DNA of 64,000 nucleotides from SVEL01 sp045123575 (GTDB lineage: Bacteria; Bacillota; Clostridia; Lachnospirales; Lachnospiraceae). The position numbers and the translations under genes were made by a program. Shown here one piece after another: positions 7,631 through 15,672 of the stretch; position 1 is the first letter of the stretch, and every line of letters starts with the position of its first letter. The stretch is from NCBI GenBank assembly GCA_045123575.1, contig JBGVKG010000047.1, forward strand, positions 1 to 64,000, written 5' to 3'. The notes beneath the pieces are model-generated. The model was given only the letters and a program-made list of their open reading frames with translations, was not told the DNA's origin and ran no database searches.

Positions 7631-8803
7631 CTACTGTACAAACGCTCTATCCACAGTAACCACTGCGAAATATGTTCCATCCAGTTCTCTTACTATCTGC
7701 TGCACCTGTTTCTTAATGTCTTCATCCGAATCCTTTACAGAATATGGCACAACCACATCAAAGATAACATTTGTATTATTCGGACCTTGTACCATTCTAA
7801 AATCGTGGATAGATGCATGCTGTATAACAGCCACTATTCTCTCTTCCACCCTTTTTCTAACAGCCTTCACTACTTCATTATTGGTTTCTATAGGGTCCAT
7901 ATGTATAACTGCGTTGCAGCCTAGCTTCTCATTTAACTCTCGTTCTATATGATCTATCGCTTCGTGAAGCTCAAATATATCTCCATCTCCTGGCACTTCG
8001 GCATGAAGCGAAACCATTATTCTGCCTGGGCCATAATCATGTACTATCATATCATGTATGCCTACTACATGCTCATGGTCTAAAACAATATCCTTTATAG
8101 CATCTACAAGCTCCGGCTCTGGTGTCTTACCAAGCAATGGGTTCACCGTCTCTCTTGCCGCTGTAAATCCTGCATACAGTATAAACATCGCTACGCCTAT
8201 TCCACTATAACCATCTACATTCCAGCCTGTGTATTTACTAACCAAAAGAGATATCAATACAAATGTAGTGGCTAAAACATCTCCCAGACTATCCATAGCT
8301 GTAGCCTTCATAGCTGACGACTTGATCATCTCACCTATACGCCTATTGTAGAACGCCATATATACCTTTACTAAAATAGACGCTAACAATATAACTATAG
8401 CAACAGCGCTCGTATCTATAGGCTCTGGATTAAATATCTTATCGAAAGATGATTTTATAAGCTCTATACCCATCATAAATATAATCATAGATACTATAAA
8501 GCCTGATATATACTCAAATCTACCATGGCCAAAAGGATGATCTACATCCGGCTTCTTATCGGCAAACCTAAAACCTACCAATGTGACAAAGGATGAGCCA
8601 GCATCTGAAAGGTTGTTAACCGCATCTGCAGTAATGGCCACAGAACCAGTCAACATTCCTGCCATAAACTTACCTATAAACAATAATACGTTAAGACATA
8701 TACCCACCACACTACACAATGTTCCATAGATTTGTCTTGTTACTGCTTCTGTACCTGCAGGATTTTTCTTTTTTAGTATGCATCCAGCCAAAAATTTTAT
8801 CAT
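7631..8803 (-). CDS. cation diffusion facilitator (CDF) transporter
   Basis: A 390-aa membrane protein that exports divalent metal ions such as Zn2+, Fe2+ or Mn2+ in exchange for protons. Transmembrane segments occupy residues 25-230. The metal site is visible as ITADAVNNLSDAGSS in the second segment and DHPFGHGR in the following loop, with DSLGDVLATT in the fifth segment. The cytoplasmic C-terminal ferredoxin-like domain begins near residue 235 (VVGIHDMIVHDYG) and is extended, ending in a second unit with HASIHDFRMVQG. The specificity cannot be fixed by eye. AGGAG precedes the ATG; the gene is monocistronic with its own terminator. Confidence 0.9.
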   Translation of the reverse strand: MIKFLAGCILKKKNPAGTEAVTRQIYGTLCSVVGICLNVLLFIGKFMAGMLTGSVAITADAVNNLSDAGSSFVTLVGFRFADKKPDVDHPFGHGRFEYISGFIVSMIIFMMGIELIKSSFDKIFNPEPIDTSAVAIVILLASILVKVYMAFYNRRIGEMIKSSAMKATAMDSLGDVLATTFVLISLLVSKYTGWNVDGYSGIGVAMFILYAGFTAARETVNPLLGKTPEPELVDAIKDIVLDHEHVVGIHDMIVHDYGPGRIMVSLHAEVPGDGDIFELHEAIDHIERELNEKLGCNAVIHMDPIETNNEVVKAVRKRVEERIVAVIQHASIHDFRMVQGPNNTNVIFDVVVPYSVKDSDEDIKKQVQQIVRELDGTYFAVVTVDRAFVQ

Positions 8804-8929
8804 AAATGCTCCTTCGTAATCACAAAAATATTTCCATTATTATACAACAGAGCCTTCTTTTTAACAATACTTAGTATGACGTTTTGTCTTTCAAGTCCTT
8901 TTTTGCATATCTCCTCATATAAACTAAAA

Positions 8930-8957
8930 ACAGGAGTACATATCAATGCACTCCTGT
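8930..8957 (-). terminator. intrinsic terminator of the foldase operon
   Basis: ACAGGAGT / ACTCCTGT, an 8-bp stem with a 12-nt loop, followed on the minus strand by TTTTT. It ends the transcript carrying the trigger-factor-like lipoprotein and the small gene after it. Confidence 0.85.
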
Positions 8958-8967
8958 CACATATTCT

Positions 8968-9282
8968 TTATATTTTTCCTTTTTCGTAGCCCATCTCGTA
9001 TAGCTCATACATCTGATCATCATAATCATCTGTAAAAGTGTCCATCTCCTTTACCACCCTAAGTAACCTTTGCATAGTCACCTCTGTGGGATTGTAGTCA
9101 CTTATAAGCCCAAGCACCTTTCCCTTCAAAGCACTAACATTATCAAATGCCGACTCCTTTGGAATACCTGCTGCCTTAGCTAAACATCCTAAGCTATAAC
9201 ATAGCTCGTAATTGCCTAAAAGCACTACATGCTCAAAGCTACATTTTTTTTCGATAGCCTGCGCTGTCAGTAATGGTATCAT
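8968..9282 (-). CDS. conserved hypothetical protein, coupled to the foldase lipoprotein
   Basis: A 104-aa soluble acidic protein with no signal peptide and no domain I recognise. It starts at an ATG one base after the TAA of the lipoprotein gene (TAATATG), which suggests translational coupling since no good ribosome-binding site is present. A longer frame exists upstream but would overlap the lipoprotein coding region, so I reject that start. Helical content looks high (HVVLLGNYELCYSLGCLAKAA) and the C-terminus is Asp/Tyr/Glu-rich. A shared role with the foldase is only inferred from linkage. Confidence 0.6.
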   Translation of the reverse strand: MIPLLTAQAIEKKCSFEHVVLLGNYELCYSLGCLAKAAGIPKESAFDNVSALKGKVLGLISDYNPTEVTMQRLLRVVKEMDTFTDDYDDQMYELYEMGYEKGKI

Positions 9283-9283
9283 A

Positions 9284-10420
9284 TTACTTCGCTGCTGGAG
9301 TTGTGCTTTCCTTCTCGCCAGCACTCTCCTTCTCTGTCTCTTTCTCTGTTTCCTTCTCTGGATTACGTAAGCCTAAGCCCTCTACGAACTTAACATTCTC
9401 ACAAAGATAATCCTGTACTTCATAAACTAAGATATCAAGAGCAAACTCTTCCTCTGTCATACCAGCTTCCTTCCAGAACTCCTCTGCTGTGTCATATCCA
9501 TAATTCTTTGCATACTCAAGCTTCTTAGCCTTAATAAGCTCGTCAGATACCTCGATACCTTCAGCCTTTGCAATAGCTTCATATACCATCTCCTGCTTTA
9601 AGTATTCCTTAGAAGCATCCTCAACGCTCTTCATAAAGTCATCCTTTGTCTGACCTATAAGAGCTAAATACTGGTCTAACTTCTGACCTGTCATATAGTA
9701 GATGTAGTATTCCTGATACTCAGCATACTCCTTCTTTACCTCTGCAAGTCTTACTGAATCGTAGCTTACTATCTTAGCACCATCCATAACCACTTCAATA
9801 ATGTCGTTATATATCTGTACTACTCTTAAATCATCTGTAAGGTACTTAAGCATCTCGTCCTTTGTAGAAAGTCCAAGATAATCAAAATTCTTCTTTACAA
9901 GCTCATCTGTAAACTCTGGAACTATAGTATCCATTCTAGCTACAAGAGTTATCTCAAATTTAACTTTTTTACCCTTAATCTTTGAATCGCTGTAATCCTT
10001 TGGCACATCTAAAGTAATCTCATACTTCTCGCCTGGCTTCTTGCCTATGATGCTGTCAACGAAACCTGGAATATCAAATCCCTTGTCTGTAAGCTCTATA
10101 TTAGCGCCTTGCTTAGACTGATATTCCTTATCTTCGAATATACACTTATAGTTAATCTTTGCCACATCATCCTTCTTAAATGTGATGCCTTCCTTAACCT
10201 CATTAACTGTTGCTAATGAATCAAGTACACTCTTAAGATAATCATCGATATCTTCCTGTGGTACTGTCTGAAGTGTTGCATCAACCTCAATACCCTTGTA
10301 CTGACCAAGCTCTACCTTGGCGTATGTTCTTTCTTCTTTCTTCTTACTATTATCGTCACATGCTGCTAACGAGAAAATCGAAAGCGCACATAATGCGATA
10401 GAAAGCAATCTCTTTTTCAT
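9284..10420 (-). CDS. trigger-factor-like peptidyl-prolyl isomerase lipoprotein
   Basis: A 378-aa lipoprotein with a signal peptide and lipobox LAAC (Cys21). Residues 80-165 match the FKBP-type isomerase domain of trigger factor (DDVAKINYKCIFED, then FDIPGFVDSIIGKKPGE, then KKVKFEITL), and the following helical region resembles the trigger factor C-terminal arms. The ribosome-binding N-terminal domain is missing and replaced by the lipid anchor, so it is probably an extracellular foldase, comparable in role to PrsA. The C-terminus is a KET/KES repeat linker. A promoter stands upstream at 10482-10510 and the hypothetical gene follows one base later. Confidence 0.85.
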   Translation of the reverse strand: MKKRLLSIALCALSIFSLAACDDNSKKKEERTYAKVELGQYKGIEVDATLQTVPQEDIDDYLKSVLDSLATVNEVKEGITFKKDDVAKINYKCIFEDKEYQSKQGANIELTDKGFDIPGFVDSIIGKKPGEKYEITLDVPKDYSDSKIKGKKVKFEITLVARMDTIVPEFTDELVKKNFDYLGLSTKDEMLKYLTDDLRVVQIYNDIIEVVMDGAKIVSYDSVRLAEVKKEYAEYQEYYIYYMTGQKLDQYLALIGQTKDDFMKSVEDASKEYLKQEMVYEAIAKAEGIEVSDELIKAKKLEYAKNYGYDTAEEFWKEAGMTEEEFALDILVYEVQDYLCENVKFVEGLGLRNPEKETEKETEKESAGEKESTTPAAK

Positions 10421-10481
10421 GTTCTTTCCTCTTTCTTTAAAATTAAATTCTTTTATTCATTTCTAAGTCGAAAAACGACAT

Positions 10482-10510
10482 ACTATACATTTATAACATA
10501 TTTTTGTCTA
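10482..10510 (-). promoter_or_regulatory. sigma-A-type promoter of the foldase lipoprotein
   Basis: On the minus strand TAGACA (10505-10510), a 17-bp spacer and TATAGT (10482-10487). It lies about 60 bp upstream of the ATG; a small GTCG-AAAAA-CGAC hairpin lies in the leader just downstream. Confidence 0.65.
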
Positions 10511-10581
10511 TATGGAAACACTTATCAGCATTTTTCACATACTTTTCACTTAAGCGCCACTTATGGGTGATATATTACTGT

Positions 10582-11991
10582 TTACTCTCTACCATCCCAA
10601 CAGTATGTGCACAACTTATTTTTATCAATACCTGTTGCCTCTAACATATCATCTAGTCTGCAATATTGTAATGATGTAAAGTTAAGCTCCTTACGTATCT
10701 CCTCTACCATATTGGCATACTCTACTGTCTCTGGATCAGCATACTTCTTAAGTATCTCATCCGATACATTATCACCCTCAAGCTTCTTTATAACTCTACG
10801 AGTGATAAGATCCATCTCCGAATTAGAACGAGAGAAGTTAAGATACTTACATCCATATAATAACGGTGGGCAAGCTGGTCTAATATGAACCTCTTTCGCA
10901 CCACTCTCGTATAAGAACTCTGTTGTCTCACCAAGCTGTGTTCCTCTTACTATTGAATCATCTATAAGAAGAAGGCTCTTATCCTTTATAAGCTCATCAA
11001 CAGCTATAAGTTTCATCTTCGCTATAAGATTTCTCTGACTCTGTATGCTAGGCATAAACGAACGTGACCATGTAGGTGTATACTTTATAAATGGTCTTGA
11101 GAATGGCACACCTGACTCATTTGCATAACCTACTGCATGGGCTATTCCTGAGTCTGGTACACCTGCTGCAATATCTGGCTTAACATTGTCACGCTTCGCC
11201 ATAGCCGCACCACAATTATATCTCATCTGTTCCACACTTACACCCTCATATGAGCTCGATGGATAACCATAATATACCCAGAGGAATGTACATATCTTCA
11301 TATTCTCATCATTAGGATTTACCAATGTCTTGCAGCTCTTATCATCAAATACTACAACCTCACCTGGACCCAAATCCTTGTATCTTGTATATCCAAGATT
11401 CTTGTATGCAAAATCTTCAAATGATGCACAGAACGCCCCGTCCTTCTTACCTATGGATATCGGAGTACGTCCATGCTTATCTCTAGCAGCATATATACCA
11501 TGCTGATTTACCAACAATATAGATACAGATCCTTCTACCTGCTCCAATGCATATGCAATACCATCTATAAGATTTTCCTTTTGATTAATTAAGGATGCTA
11601 TAAGCTCTGTTGGATTAATATCTCCACCGCTCATCTCTAGGAAATGAGAATGTCCATTTCCAAAAAGTTTATCCGACAATTCATCAACATTGTTAATCTT
11701 ACTAACTGTTGCTATAGCATAAGTACCGTGATGTGAACGAACTATAAGTGGCTGTGGCTCATAGTCTGAGATACAGCCTATACCAAAATGTCCCTTCATT
11801 TTCTGTATATCTTTGTCAAATTTTGTTCTAAAAGGTGCATTCTCAATATTATGAATAGATCTGTCAAATCCATCTTCACCATACACTACCATACCACCAC
11901 GTCTAGTTCCTAGATGCGAATGATAGTCGATGCCAAAAAATAAGTCAAATACGCAATCTTCCTTCGATGCTACGCCAAAAAAGCCACTCAT
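10582..11991 (-). CDS. PurF-like amidophosphoribosyltransferase lacking the N-terminal Cys
   Basis: A 469-aa class II glutamine amidotransferase plus phosphoribosyltransferase. PurF makes 5-phosphoribosylamine from PRPP and glutamine, the first step of purine synthesis. The PRPP loop LLIDDSIVRGTQ (341-352) and iron-sulfur cysteines (Cys234, a CPPLLYGC block, C-terminal CTYC) are present. The start is MSGFFGV, not MCGIxGI: the residue that should be the nucleophilic Cys is Ser, and no propeptide precedes it. Glutaminase activity is therefore probably lost, leaving an ammonia-dependent or regulatory paralogue. AGAGG precedes the ATG. No other purine gene is adjacent. Confidence 0.85.
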   Translation of the reverse strand: MSGFFGVASKEDCVFDLFFGIDYHSHLGTRRGGMVVYGEDGFDRSIHNIENAPFRTKFDKDIQKMKGHFGIGCISDYEPQPLIVRSHHGTYAIATVSKINNVDELSDKLFGNGHSHFLEMSGGDINPTELIASLINQKENLIDGIAYALEQVEGSVSILLVNQHGIYAARDKHGRTPISIGKKDGAFCASFEDFAYKNLGYTRYKDLGPGEVVVFDDKSCKTLVNPNDENMKICTFLWVYYGYPSSSYEGVSVEQMRYNCGAAMAKRDNVKPDIAAGVPDSGIAHAVGYANESGVPFSRPFIKYTPTWSRSFMPSIQSQRNLIAKMKLIAVDELIKDKSLLLIDDSIVRGTQLGETTEFLYESGAKEVHIRPACPPLLYGCKYLNFSRSNSEMDLITRRVIKKLEGDNVSDEILKKYADPETVEYANMVEEIRKELNFTSLQYCRLDDMLEATGIDKNKLCTYCWDGRE

Positions 11992-12040
11992 ATTTTCCTC
12001 TCTTCCTACATTGCAAAAATGTCATATATTAATTCAAAAA

Positions 12041-12075
12041 GGATACGCATCCAATGCAAGCATTTTGTCGTATCC
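12041..12075 (-). terminator. intrinsic terminator of trpB
   Basis: GGATACG / CGTATCC stem with a 21-nt loop, followed on the minus strand by TTTTT; it lies between trpB and the PurF-like gene. Confidence 0.7.
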
Positions 12076-12157
12076 CTTTACCCTCTTGCCTCGAACATAC
12101 TTATAATACTCTGTTTTGTCCATATTCACAAGAAGAAAAATATTAATTTTAAATTAA

Positions 12158-13399
12158 CTATACCTCATAGTCCAATTTGAACTGTTCACCACAACCATAT
12201 TTCTCGTATACATAGTCAATATCCTTATCACCTCTACCAGACAGACATACAAGAATAGAGCCTGTTTTATGCTCCTTAGCATACTTGATAGCATATGCAA
12301 CTGCATGAGAACTCTCGATAGCAGGGATGATACCTTCGTATCGACTAAGAAGGAAGAATGCCTCCATAGCCTCTTCATCTGTAACAGCATCATAATGTAT
12401 TCTACCCTGATCTCTAAGGTACGCATGCTCTGGGCCTACACCTGGATAATCAAGACCACTAGCTATAGAATATACTGGCAATGGCTCGCCATTTTCATCC
12501 TGCAGTAAGTAACTGTCAAAGCCGTGAAGTCTTCCCTTTGTACCATGTTTCATAGTAGCTGCATGGTCACCTACATTGTCACCTAAACCAAGTGGCTCAA
12601 CGCCATATATCTCTACTGGGTCAGCAAGGAATGGTGTAAACATACCAAGTGAGTTAGAACCACCACCTACACAAGCACATACTGCATCTGGCATAATTCC
12701 TGTCATCTCAAGGAACTGCGCTCTAGCCTCTATACCTATAACTGACTGGAAATCTCTAACCATCTTAGGGAATGGGTGTGGTCCCAATGTAGAACCGATA
12801 CAGTAGATAGCATCCTTGTACTCATTTACATAAGCCTCAAATGCTGCGTCTACAGCCTCTTTCAAAGTCTTAAGACCCTTTGTAACTGGGATAACATTTG
12901 CACCAAGCATCTTCATACGGATAACATTTGGATGCTGCTTTGCTATATCAACCTCACCCATATAAATATCACATTCCAAACCAAAGTATGCTGCTGCTGT
13001 AGCCAATGCTACACCATGCTGACCAGCACCAGTCTCTGCTATAATCTTCTTTTTACCCATATACTTAGCTAAAAGACCCTCACCCATACAGTGATTGAGC
13101 TTATGTGCTCCTGTGTGGTTCAAATCCTCTCTCTTTAAATATATCTGGCAATTACCAAATATCTTAGAAAGTCTCTCGCAATGGTAAACAGGTGTAGGTC
13201 TACCCTGGAATTCCTTTCTTATTCTTCTAAGCTCATTGATAAACTGTGCTGAATGACAGATAGCTTCATACGCATTATCCGCCTCCTCTACAGCCTTCTT
13301 AAGTTCTGGTGGCAGATATGCTCCACCGTATTCTCCGAAATATCCGTCCTTACTTGGAAACTCTTTGAGATAATTATCAAAATCCTTATACTTGTTCAT
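12158..13399 (-). CDS. trpB: tryptophan synthase beta subunit, orphan
   Basis: A 413-aa PLP enzyme that joins indole and serine to tryptophan. GEYGGAYLPPEL, RPTPVYHCERL and KREDLNHTGAHK (PLP lysine Lys100) are clear, as is AETGAGQHG with the catalytic Glu122, and the phosphate-binding GGGSNS (usually GGGSNA). The residues after the lysine read LNH rather than INN. No trpA or other trp gene is nearby, so it stands alone with its own promoter and terminator; such orphans can salvage indole. GGTGAAG lies before the ATG. Being full length with all catalytic residues, it is probably active. Confidence 0.9.
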   Translation of the reverse strand: MNKYKDFDNYLKEFPSKDGYFGEYGGAYLPPELKKAVEEADNAYEAICHSAQFINELRRIRKEFQGRPTPVYHCERLSKIFGNCQIYLKREDLNHTGAHKLNHCMGEGLLAKYMGKKKIIAETGAGQHGVALATAAAYFGLECDIYMGEVDIAKQHPNVIRMKMLGANVIPVTKGLKTLKEAVDAAFEAYVNEYKDAIYCIGSTLGPHPFPKMVRDFQSVIGIEARAQFLEMTGIMPDAVCACVGGGSNSLGMFTPFLADPVEIYGVEPLGLGDNVGDHAATMKHGTKGRLHGFDSYLLQDENGEPLPVYSIASGLDYPGVGPEHAYLRDQGRIHYDAVTDEEAMEAFFLLSRYEGIIPAIESSHAVAYAIKYAKEHKTGSILVCLSGRGDKDIDYVYEKYGCGEQFKLDYEV

Positions 13400-13473
13400 T
13401 TCTTCACCATACCTCTCAATCTATAATTCTCTTCCCAATTGATTATGTATCTTATAAATATAATATGTGTTCC

Positions 13474-13502
13474 ATTATATAACCTTATTATATTTTTATC
13501 AA
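13474..13502 (-). promoter_or_regulatory. sigma-A-type promoter of trpB
   Basis: On the minus strand TTGATA (13497-13502), 17-bp spacer, TATAAT (13474-13479), about 75 bp before the ATG. No T-box or Trp-leader peptide is visible in the short leader. Confidence 0.75.
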
Positions 13503-13544
13503 CACTTTTTTGCTTTAAATGAATAAACTTTTTAAAATACAAAG

Positions 13545-13576
13545 AAACACCCCCGGCTGCACTTGAATGAGTGTTT
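13545..13576 (-). terminator. probable terminator of the 93-aa gene
   Basis: AAACACTC and GGGTGTTT (one G-U pair) form an 8-bp stem with a 16-nt loop on the minus strand, followed by CTTTGTATTTT. Confidence 0.5.
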
Positions 13577-13647
13577 TCATAATCATTACCGCTAACCGAG
13601 GATGCTTCCCTTGACTTTCATAGTCATTTGCTTTGTTTTCATGTGTC

Positions 13648-13929
13648 TTAACCTCTTAGATCCGTCATAGACGTCATCATCTTGAAATAATTAATTATGC
13701 CTCTGTTGGTATATGTATTCATCTTACCTTCCAGATTGGCTTTTATCAAATCTACTGTTTCCACGTCTCCCACTCCTTTGGCCTGCGTTTTATCCAGTCT
13801 ATCTGATTCCTGTTTAAGTAGCTGTGCAAACTCCTGTCCACCACCTTGCTTATCATCAAGATTAGTTCTAAGCTTACTAGCTGCTTCAACATTTGCAATC
13901 ATTCCCATACGAGACATTCTAGACATCAT
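13648..13929 (-). CDS. small hypothetical protein, start uncertain
   Basis: A 93-aa soluble protein with a Met-rich N-terminus (MMSRMSRMGM), a Gly/Gln-rich middle (DDKQGGGQEF) and a helical C-terminus ending in YFKMMTSMTDLRG. I recognise no domain. The strong AAGGAGGAG ribosome-binding site at 13951-13959 lies 21 nt before the first ATG, too far, while the in-frame ATT next to it is only 2 nt away; no normal start codon sits at the usual distance. Either a later start is used or the leader folds to bring them together. A terminator-like hairpin precedes the ribosome-binding site (13966-13996). Confidence 0.5.
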   Translation of the reverse strand: MMSRMSRMGMIANVEAASKLRTNLDDKQGGGQEFAQLLKQESDRLDKTQAKGVGDVETVDLIKANLEGKMNTYTNRGIINYFKMMTSMTDLRG

Positions 13930-13960
13930 AGCTAAAGTTTCTGCTGTAATCTCCTCCTTG

Positions 13961-13996
13961 AAAAAATAGCAGCTATGACCTTCTGGTCGTTGCTAT
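13961..13996 (-). promoter_or_regulatory. terminator-like hairpin directly before the ribosome-binding site
   Basis: On the minus strand ATAGCA...GACC-AGAA-GGTC...TGCTAT forms a two-part stem, followed by TTTTTT and then immediately AAGGAGGAG for the 93-aa gene. The layout fits either a terminator for an upstream transcript or a leader attenuator. A further perfect hairpin (GTGACT / AGTCAC, 14002-14023) lies upstream. Which applies is unknown. Confidence 0.5.
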
Positions 13997-14087
13997 GTGA
14001 TGTGACTTTATTTTTTTAGTCACTGTCTTCTGGTTACTATATATATCGGCAATTTTACTTAGGATTTTAGTCCCTTCAAAAATATCG

Positions 14088-14116
14088 TTGACACTTTTAG
14101 CATATACTGGTAAAAT
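14088..14116 (+). promoter_or_regulatory. promoter of the riboswitch-mntP transcript
   Basis: TTGACA (14088-14093), 17-bp spacer, TAAAAT (14111-14116); transcription would start about 14123, just before the riboswitch aptamer. Confidence 0.8.
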
Positions 14117-14130
14117 ACCCGTTGTATTCC

Positions 14131-14266
14131 AATGAGGGAGTAGCAAGCGCTTGCGCAAATATATAATCAGAGCGTAGTACGTCAACATACTGAAGAGACT
14201 GAAGATTTTTTCAAATTTCTACAAAAGTCCGGTCAATTCTGGCTTACTTTAAATTGCGAGACTCAT
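14131..14266 (+). promoter_or_regulatory. yybP-ykoY (manganese) riboswitch
   Basis: The leader holds the family core GGGAGTAGC at 14136-14144 and CGTCAACAT at 14180-14188, with a closing stem ATGAG (14132-14136) / CTCAT (14262-14266). This class senses Mn2+ and turns on Mn exporters. The 3' strand of the closing stem is shared with a competing hairpin, CATGTATA (14264-14271) / TATACATG (14281-14288), and a terminator follows at 14315-14346, so control is probably by transcription termination. The gene behind it, mntP, fits this role exactly. Confidence 0.85.
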
Positions 14267-14314
14267 GTATATCTTATGACTATACATGGGCCTTATTATA
14301 TGGTTTTATAAGTT

Positions 14315-14346
14315 CCAAGTTATCTTAAGATATACTTGGTTTTTTA
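14315..14346 (+). terminator. riboswitch-controlled terminator
   Basis: CCAAGT-TATC / GATA-t-ACTTGG, a 10-bp stem with one bulged base, followed by TTTTTT. It stands between the aptamer and the mntP ribosome-binding site, as expected for the expression platform. Confidence 0.8.
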
Positions 14347-14381
14347 CATTAATTGCGTATAAATTTCTAGGAGGATTTATT

Positions 14382-14981
14382 ATGAATTGGAGCTTTACCT
14401 TTGTTGCTCAGAGCATCCTACTTGGTGTAGGACTAGCAATGGATGCTTTTTCAGTATCTCTTGCAAACGGACTTAATGAAACAAACATGAAAAGACATCG
14501 TATGAGTTTAATTGCTGGAGTATTCGCTTTCTTTCAGGCACTTATGCCTATGGCAGGTTGGGTGTGCGTTCACACTATCGCACAGCATTTCACATCTTTC
14601 CAAAAGCTTATCCCTTGGATAGCTCTTATACTTTTACTTTATATCGGTGGTAAGATGATAAAGGAAGCTTTCGAATGCGGCTGTGATGATGAAGCAGACC
14701 ATTGTGATTGCAAGAAACTGGGCTTTAGCGCCTTAATGATACAAGGTATTGCCACTTCTATAGATGCATTATCAGTAGGATTTACTATATCTGATTATAA
14801 TTGGATAATGGCTCTTGTATGTGCCCTTATCATTGCTGTCGTAACGTTTATTATATGTATGGGTGGACTTATTATAGGCAAGAAATTTGGTACAAAGCTT
14901 GCCGGCAAGGCTTCTATTCTAGGTGGTTCTATTTTAATTCTCATAGGTCTAGAAATATTCATAAACGGAGTATTCTTTTAA
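14382..14981 (+). CDS. mntP: manganese efflux pump MntP
   Basis: A 199-aa membrane protein with six hydrophobic segments in two homologous halves. The duplicated metal-site segments are visible as LAMDAFSVSLANGL in helix 1 and TSIDALSVGFTI in helix 4. MntP exports Mn2+ from the cytoplasm. The loop between the halves is rich in Cys, Asp and His (CGCDDEADHCDC), which could bind metal. I chose the ATG at 14382, nine bases after a CTAGGAGG ribosome-binding site; a longer frame to 14286 runs through the riboswitch terminator and is rejected. Expression is probably governed by the yybP-ykoY element upstream. Confidence 0.93.
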   Translation: MNWSFTFVAQSILLGVGLAMDAFSVSLANGLNETNMKRHRMSLIAGVFAFFQALMPMAGWVCVHTIAQHFTSFQKLIPWIALILLLYIGGKMIKEAFECGCDDEADHCDCKKLGFSALMIQGIATSIDALSVGFTISDYNWIMALVCALIIAVVTFIICMGGLIIGKKFGTKLAGKASILGGSILILIGLEIFINGVFF

Positions 14982-15000
14982 ATCTATATTCTGAATATAA

Positions 15001-15027
15001 AAGGCAGTTGCACTATGCAACTGCCTT
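15001..15027. terminator. bidirectional terminator between mntP and ybaK
   Basis: AAGGCAGTTGC / GCAACTGCCTT, an 11-bp perfect stem with a 5-nt loop between convergent genes; the T-run is better on the minus strand. Confidence 0.8.
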
Positions 15028-15103
15028 AAACTATATATTATCTTCTCTGGAATCCCAAATATCTAGTGCCCTGGAATGTCTATACTATTTTCTATATGAT
15101 ATG

Positions 15104-15580
15104 TCACTCTGCAATGTCAGCCACCTGATACTCAATTACCTTGCTCAAGTCAGACAACGACATCTCAACTTGATATCCAATCTTACCAGCGCTAAATATA
15201 ATATTGTCAAATTCCTGCGCCTGCACATCTATGGTGGTCTTGTACTTTTTCTTCATACCTATAGGAGAACATCCTCCATGGATATAACCAGCCACAGCTA
15301 ACAAGTCCTTAGACTTTATCATCTCTATAGATTTCTCACCAACACTGGTTGCCGCCTTCTTCAGATTAAGTTCCTTCTCCACTGGCACTACGAATACATA
15401 GTAATTCTTGCTCTTGCCGACGGTCACAAGCGTTTTAAACACTCGTCTTGGGTCCTGCCCTACCAAGGCTGCCACTTCCACGCCTGTAGTTGTGCCGTCT
15501 GCCTCGTAAGTATAGTGCTTATAATCTATCTTCTCCTTGTCCAATATACGCATTACATTAGTTTTTATATCCTGCTTCAT
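15104..15580 (-). CDS. ybaK: YbaK/EbsC-type Cys-tRNA(Pro) deacylase
   Basis: A 158-aa soluble protein of the YbaK/ProX editing family, which hydrolyses Cys-tRNA(Pro) formed by error by prolyl-tRNA synthetase. Seen are the N-terminal YKHYTYE, VFKTLV with the catalytic lysine region, VVPVEKELNLKKAA, and YIHGGCSPIGMKKK, the most typical block of the family. Length is normal. AGAGGT precedes the ATG. It is a stand-alone gene convergent with mntP. Confidence 0.9.
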   Translation of the reverse strand: MKQDIKTNVMRILDKEKIDYKHYTYEADGTTTGVEVAALVGQDPRRVFKTLVTVGKSKNYYVFVVPVEKELNLKKAATSVGEKSIEMIKSKDLLAVAGYIHGGCSPIGMKKKYKTTIDVQAQEFDNIIFSAGKIGYQVEMSLSDLSKVIEYQVADIAE

Positions 15581-15672
15581 TATGCTACCTCTTCTTTACA
15601 TATGTTTTGTTATAACACATTGCAAAGTAATAAGCAATTCGTTTTAGAAAAGTACGAAAATTGACATTTTCG

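Noticed and set aside
13973..14188. 71-codon minus-strand frame
   Set aside because: It lies over the mntP promoter and riboswitch, has no ribosome-binding site and shows no protein-like composition.
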